DNA from: JBJKRW01 sp046704445
Lineage (GTDB): Bacteria; Patescibacteriota; Microgenomatia; UBA1406; GWC2-37-13
DNA: 10,144 nt
Direction: 5' to 3'
Assembly (NCBI GenBank): GCA_046704445.1
Contig: JBJKRW010000126.1
Location: forward strand, 1-10,144
Below the pieces are notes generated by a model. That model ran no database searches, was not told where the DNA came from, and was given only the letters and a program-made list of their open reading frames with translations. Each line of letters opens with the position of its first letter. Positions within the stretch are counted from its first letter, which is position 1. A program made the position numbers and the translations under genes. This document shows, in pieces, positions 6,827-10,144 of the stretch.

Positions 6827-8512
6827 TTATCTATGTTCTCTTTTAAATAATCCGCCAACACCCGGCATTCTTTCTAGAACATTTTGTATAGGATTCACAT
6901 AATAGCCAATACTTCCCCATTTTTGTACTTCGCCTATTCCTCCCTCAAACGAAGTCTTTGCTCCGCTAAACAGCACACCAATTCCGACTTGGTCTAAGGG
7001 TCCGGGTTTCGGAACAAAGAATTGCTTGACCATCTTGACCAAATCCGGCGTCATAAATAATATCACCATCGATAGAACTAACCCAAAGCTTTTAGGGTCG
7101 ACTCCTGATAAAAAAGGAAACTGTAACATATTTCCTGATGAAGCCTTGTCTACCATAATGCTTCCTATGAGAAAAATAGCGATAACGGTTGGAAATACAA
7201 TGAGTTCCGATACTAAATTCTTGAACCAACTTGAAAACGCAGATTGTCCGGGAATCGCTTCAAACAACAATAATAAAGGTGCAATACAGATGTTAAGAAT
7301 AACTTTTCCGTATGCGTCAAACAACATGAATAAAATACGCGTGAAAATAAACACCACAGATATAAAAATGACAAGTCCGACAAGAAGAGGAGCAAGAATC
7401 GTAACCGCAAACCACGTCGCCAGCGTCAAAGAATACGCATTATTAACAATCAAATTGTACAATGCCCCAACAAAATTGGCGAGATTAAAAGATGCGGTGG
7501 CTTTTACGAGCTGGTTCCATCCTGCGTCTACAGTCCAAGGCATAAGAGATTTAAGCATTTCTCCAATTGGTCCTCCAACATGATCTTTTATCCAAGGAAA
7601 AAGCCAGAATACACCGAATATTGCAATTGCCGTTCTAATTGCGGTACCAAGATCTGGGATCAGATCCATAACCGCATTAGGTAATTGGAAGAAAATCATT
7701 GCAGGCCCAAAGCTTCCTTCTTTCATAAGTCCTCCTATAATCATGTCGGGTCCGGCCTGAAGGTATTTCTGCTGGTATTCTGCGACATTATGTCCGCCCA
7801 CCGGCGCCAAAATAGATACGATAATTCCGATAGTTATGTACATTAAATCTATGAGAAAACCCGCGATGGCAAAAGAAAAAGTAATAAGGATTAACGCAAG
7901 TACTATTCTCGGCAATGCGTTTTCAACCGAGATTACGGTTTGAGGATTGAGTTTCATCCGGAACATGATCATGAATCCTATCGCGATAATAATCAAGACC
8001 AAAATTGTATAGCTTACGTCCCTGAATGCAACCCATATTCCTGAAAAAGGCTGTATTGCGCCGAATCCGATTCCCTGTGCGGCATATGTTTTGGGAATAA
8101 ATCCTGCGTTTTGCAGGCCGCTGTATGCCCAATAAACCCCTGATGCCGGAGGATGTTGATATGGCAGAATAATGAGATTGGCAAAAAATCCGAATAGACT
8201 GTGATTGAAATTTTTATCACCATCATTTGGATTATTGGTACAGGCTTCACCAATCATCAAACATGTGGTAATTCTATATATAGCGATTCCGAATTTACCC
8301 TGCGTTGTTTTATTAAGCTCCGGATCATTGATGAATTTGTATATCTCGGTCCTGTTGCGTTGTATCGGGTTATCGGAAACAAATTGCAGTTTATCTTTTT
8401 GAATAAAATGTAACATTACCGTAATTGCTGCAAGGAACACGATAACGATAAGTGAGATTTTTTTGATAAAATCTACAGCCTGTTTAATAAGCGGCCAGTA
8501 AAATGAAAGCAT
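6827..8512 (-). CDS. VirB6/TrbL-like polytopic inner-membrane protein (T4SS-like channel subunit)
   Basis: This 561-residue protein has about 8-9 membrane helices. One lies at 17-37. A large outside loop follows (about 38-165) with a possible disulfide pair C84/C91. Further helices lie at about 166-184, 201-236 (two), 289-305, 345-392 (two), 402-420, 433-453 and 476-497. A Gly-rich soluble tail (500-561) ends the protein. The block at about 179-224 (MFRMKLNPQT, then NALPRI, then a helix pair ending IDLMY) and the block at 397-440 (MLFDAYGKVILN, then EAIPGQSAFSSWF) are ones I remember as conserved in patescibacterial proteins linked to VirB6/TrbL. VirB6/TrbL forms part of the inner-membrane translocation channel in type IV secretion. 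It runs head-on into the pilin-like gene, with 8 bp between stop codons. Membrane topology is certain; the family link is from memory and layout. Confidence 0.88.
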   Translation of the reverse strand: MLSFYWPLIKQAVDFIKKISLIVIVFLAAITVMLHFIQKDKLQFVSDNPIQRNRTEIYKFINDPELNKTTQGKFGIAIYRITTCLMIGEACTNNPNDGDKNFNHSLFGFFANLIILPYQHPPASGVYWAYSGLQNAGFIPKTYAAQGIGFGAIQPFSGIWVAFRDVSYTILVLIIIAIGFMIMFRMKLNPQTVISVENALPRIVLALILITFSFAIAGFLIDLMYITIGIIVSILAPVGGHNVAEYQQKYLQAGPDMIIGGLMKEGSFGPAMIFFQLPNAVMDLIPDLGTAIRTAIAIFGVFWLFPWIKDHVGGPIGEMLKSLMPWTVDAGWNQLVKATASFNLANFVGALYNLIVNNAYSLTLATWFAVTILAPLLVGLVIFISVVFIFTRILFMLFDAYGKVILNICIAPLLLLFEAIPGQSAFSSWFKNLVSELIVFPTVIAIFLIGSIMVDKASSGNMLQFPFLSGVDPKSFGLVLSMVILFMTPDLVKMVKQFFVPKPGPLDQVGIGVLFSGAKTSFEGGIGEVQKWGSIGYYVNPIQNVLERMPGVGGLFKREHR

Positions 8513-8517
8513 ACTTC

Positions 8518-8547
8518 ATTGTAATCAAATACGAAGTGGAAAATCAA
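8518..8547 (-). promoter_or_regulatory. Promoter for the VirB6-like gene, predicted leaderless
   Basis: On the minus strand, -35 TTGATT (8547-8542) is 18 bp from -10 TACAAT (8523-8518). Only 5 nt separate the -10 from ATG 8512, so the start of transcription should fall at or within a base or two of the ATG. No Shine-Dalgarno is present. It fills the 42-bp gap after the preceding gene. Confidence 0.6.
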
Positions 8548-8554
8548 CGAATAA

Positions 8555-8980
8555 TCATCGGATAATAAATTCTCCGGACGAAATCGCGGGATAATTTTGT
8601 TTCAGCCATGTCTGGAATGCTGTTTTATTCCGGTCCTTTGGATCGGAAAGAGTTACGGTGAATTCATCAGTTGAAAAATCGTAGCTTACGGTAAATCCGT
8701 TTTGATTGAGCGGGCTCAGTTTGCGGAGCGCCTGTTTTTGTTTTGCCAGATTCAAAATAGGTTCGGGAACTTCCTCGTTTGCGCCGGTAAAAGTCGGGGC
8801 AATGGTTGCCGGCATTTTCGGACCGCTTGGTATAAGATTGACCGGAGTGGGAGAAGGAAGTTTGGGAGTGGTAGTGTATGATGTTCCGGTTTTTCGTGAT
8901 GAAAGCGCTATGACAAGAATAACTATAATCAGCAGAACGGCGGCCAGTATTATATATATTTTTGTATTTATGGTATGCAT
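8555..8980 (-). CDS. Small membrane-anchored envelope protein of unknown function
   Basis: This 141-residue protein has an N-terminal membrane helix (about 8-27) followed by SSRK, a Pro/Ser/Thr-rich spacer (30-70) and a small C-terminal domain (about 74-141). The domain reads as a helix (ILNLAKQKQALRKL), two strands (FTVSYDF, EFTVTL) and a second helix (KTAFQTWLKQNYP), ending FIIR. The anchor and spacer place this domain outside the membrane. I do not know a named family, but a helix-strand-strand-helix unit next to a VirB6-like gene suggests an accessory part of the same complex. It starts 7 nt after the peptidase stop and ends 42 bp before the VirB6-like gene, so the three minus-strand genes form one cluster. 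Its stop codon is TGA, showing that TGA is not recoded. Confidence 0.88.
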   Translation of the reverse strand: MHTINTKIYIILAAVLLIIVILVIALSSRKTGTSYTTTPKLPSPTPVNLIPSGPKMPATIAPTFTGANEEVPEPILNLAKQKQALRKLSPLNQNGFTVSYDFSTDEFTVTLSDPKDRNKTAFQTWLKQNYPAISSGEFIIR

Positions 8981-8986
8981 ATGGGT

Positions 8987-9016
8987 ATTATGACGGTTTT
9001 TTTACTCCGAATGCAA
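8987..9016 (-). promoter_or_regulatory. Promoter for the 141-residue gene, inside the end of the peptidase gene
   Basis: On the minus strand, -35 TTGCAT (9016-9011) is 18 bp from -10 CATAAT (8992-8987), with 6 nt between the -10 and ATG 8980. The promoter overlaps the last codons and stop of the upstream gene. It again predicts a leaderless message, so the gene could be made both from its own start and by read-through. Confidence 0.5.
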
Positions 9017-10064
9017 ATTTATAGAGGGGATAGGGATTGTATTGGTTTTCGTTCAGGGGAGGAGGGAGGACGTTCCGTCCGTAGAACGGATCATAGGCAT
9101 AGACATTATTGTTCTTGTCTACGTCGGTAATCCAAATGAAATGTCCGCAACCGCTGCTGCAGTACCGGGCAAGGGCGAAAATTGTCCATCCGTGCTGAAG
9201 GTATTGCCTGAAATCGGCAATAGCGTCGTCGTTCGTGGTTCCTGAATAATAGAGAAGATCGGTGGTTTGAAGCCCGTGATTGTCGAGTATTGTTTTTGCG
9301 TCAGTGATCTTGCTGCCATTACACGCCGCATATAACCCGTCTGTCTTATATTCGTCTACAACTTTCGGAGGAGTGTAGGATCGGTCTACGTACGAGGAAA
9401 GAATCATGGCGAGTGAGGTTTGGCCGCAACCCGCCTGGCAAATATCACATCCTCCGGGCAATGCATAGGTATCGTACGGTCCGTCACACTGCGGATAATA
9501 GACCAATGACGATGATGAGTTTTGATATGAGGACGAACCTTTGGCAATCTGCATCTGTGGGGTAACGGATGCTTCAGGACTCGATTCGTTTGGAGTTTCA
9601 CCCGCATTACCCAAGAGAAGTGTGCCAAGGAGATTGGAAAACGACCGATATGCAGATTCGGAACCAGTATTATACGCACTTACGGGAGTAGGAGATATAT
9701 TCGTTTCCGGACCGGTCGGTTCAGGGGTAAGACTTGCTTCCGCGGTGGATTGGTTTCCGGTATCGCCGGTCAACATTGAGGTAAGGAAGCGCAAAGAATT
9801 CAGAGAGGTTTGAGTCGATGTGTTTAGATAAGGAGTAGGGGTGGGGTAAATCGTATTGTTCTGTTGACTGTTTCCGGGAGACGAAGAAATACCGGCTGCC
9901 GAATTTTGCAGTCCGGGCGGATTTGCCGATTCCTGCGGAGACCTATTGCCGTAGGATGGGTTTGAACCAGATGTTTTGTGTTCAAGTAAATAGACTACCG
10001 CGAGAATAAGGATCAAAAGAAAAACAAGCGCGGCGGAAATAAGAAAAATTCTGCTTTTATTCAT
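8988..10064 (-). CDS. Membrane-anchored C39-like cysteine peptidase with long low-complexity linker
   Basis: This 358-residue protein has an N-terminal membrane helix (about 5-27), a Ser/Pro/Thr/Asn/Gln-rich linker (30-187) and a C-terminal papain-like domain of the C39/C39_2 type (188-358). The likely nucleophile is C213 in AGC213GQTSLAMIL, with Q192 as a possible oxyanion residue, H308 in CGH308FIWITDVD and D325 in YAYD325PFYG. Six further cysteines (193, 206, 209, 248, 302, 306) suggest disulfides outside the membrane. The linker carries two diverged copies of one unit (about 87-117 and 138-170, each ending EAS-L/V-TP). No ABC transporter domain is fused, so this is not a bacteriocin exporter. 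Anchored wall-facing peptidases near type IV secretion genes often open peptidoglycan, a plausible but unproven role here. It is first in the minus-strand cluster. Confidence 0.9.
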   Translation of the reverse strand: MNKSRIFLISAALVFLLILILAVVYLLEHKTSGSNPSYGNRSPQESANPPGLQNSAAGISSSPGNSQQNNTIYPTPTPYLNTSTQTSLNSLRFLTSMLTGDTGNQSTAEASLTPEPTGPETNISPTPVSAYNTGSESAYRSFSNLLGTLLLGNAGETPNESSPEASVTPQMQIAKGSSSYQNSSSSLVYYPQCDGPYDTYALPGGCDICQAGCGQTSLAMILSSYVDRSYTPPKVVDEYKTDGLYAACNGSKITDAKTILDNHGLQTTDLLYYSGTTNDDAIADFRQYLQHGWTIFALARYCSSGCGHFIWITDVDKNNNVYAYDPFYGRNVLPPPLNENQYNPYPLYKFAFGVKKPS

Positions 10065-10068
10065 GAGT

Positions 10069-10082
10069 TATTGTTGACAATA
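10069..10082. promoter_or_regulatory. Inverted repeat in the divergent promoter region (possible operator)
   Basis: TATTGT, TG, ACAATA forms a 6-bp-arm inverted repeat in the 44-bp gap between two divergent starts. It covers the -35 of the plus-strand promoter (10074-10079) and begins 4 bp outside the minus-strand ATG, so a bound protein could affect both genes. It may also be chance similarity in AT-rich DNA. Confidence 0.3.
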
Positions 10083-10102
10083 CTGTAAAAATTCATCATA
10101 AT
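10074..10102 (+). promoter_or_regulatory. Consensus sigma70-type promoter for the gene at 10109, predicted leaderless
   Basis: A perfect -35 TTGACA (10074-10079), a 17-bp spacer and -10 CATAAT (10097-10102) are followed by 6 nt and ATG 10109. This is the best promoter in the window together with the one at 955-983, and shows the same -10 to ATG spacing as the genes at 8512 and 8980. Confidence 0.75.
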
Positions 10103-10108
10103 GACTCT

Positions 10109-10144
10109 ATGGCCGGTTTCTTTGATTTTATTAAAAAACCCGAT
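10109..10144 (+). CDS. Start of a divergent gene, cut by the window edge
   Basis: Twelve codons are visible (MAGFFDFIKKPD) in an open frame running off the end. The ATG lies 6 nt after the -10 box of a consensus promoter, which is the main reason to call it. No function can be read from so few residues; the context suggests a further component of the same envelope cluster. Confidence 0.6.
   Translation, partial: MAGFFDFIKKPD

Noticed and set aside
7026..7583. Long open frame on the plus strand (185 codons)
   Set aside because: It is antisense to the well-supported membrane protein at 6827-8512 and its product shows no domain or coherent topology.
8555..8557. Alternative genetic code with UGA as glycine, as in some CPR groups
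   Set aside because: The 141-residue gene ends in TGA just after a compact domain, and no gene here needs TGA read-through.
8988..10064. Bacteriocin processing peptidase (C39 of an ABC exporter)
   Set aside because: There is no ABC or exporter membrane domain, no peptide precursor with a double-Gly leader nearby, and the domain faces outward, not the cytoplasm.
2244..10144. A conjugative plasmid or integrative element as the source of the secretion-like genes
   Set aside because: The genes directly follow yidC-jag, and no integrase, relaxase or attachment site is seen. The only mobile signal is the IS30, which ends at 2074.

Overview
The window looks like chromosomal DNA of a Candidate Phyla Radiation (Patescibacteria) bacterium, possibly of the Microgenomates group. 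The basis is the 3' end of yidC followed by jag (khpB), a pair normally close to the replication origin, next to a set of large uncharacterised membrane and envelope proteins. These include a polytopic protein of the VirB6/TrbL-like type that I recall as common in Patescibacteria. The phylum-level call is fairly firm; the class-level call is a guess. UGA is used as a stop (141-residue gene ending at 8555), so the UGA=Gly code of Gracilibacteria/Absconditabacteria does not apply. Almost no host gene has a Shine-Dalgarno sequence.

Layout from left to right: the C-terminal end of YidC (1-239); a short KhpB/Jag protein with KH and R3H domains (276-758); a possible 65-residue membrane ORF overlapping the end of jag (730-927); a strong sigma70-type promoter (955-983); an intact IS30-family element (1008-2074) with its transposase on the minus strand and imperfect terminal inverted repeats; a 169-bp leader region with inverted repeats; a 1241-residue tail-anchored protein of unknown function (2244-5969); a secreted, cysteine-rich protein with a TrbC/VirB2-like two-helix C-terminus (6003-6818). 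Then come three minus-strand genes converging on it: a VirB6/TrbL-like polytopic protein (8512-6827), a small anchored envelope protein (8980-8555) and an anchored C39-like cysteine peptidase (10064-8988). Finally, the first 12 codons of a divergent gene begin at 10109.

The genes after the IS read as part of a patescibacterial type IV secretion-like envelope machine: a pilin-like subunit, an inner-membrane channel-like subunit, a wall-side peptidase and accessory anchored proteins. The 1241-residue protein is an undescribed candidate component. No ATPase (VirB4/VirD4) lies inside the window, so the assignment rests on topology and gene context.

Two regulatory themes stand out. Several genes have a good -10 box only 5-6 nt before the ATG, which predicts leaderless mRNAs, whereas the transposase has a textbook GGAGG. 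The IS30 element also sits between a strong promoter and the 1241-residue gene. Removing it in silico joins flanks that can pair with each other, suggesting that it split a structured leader or small RNA.
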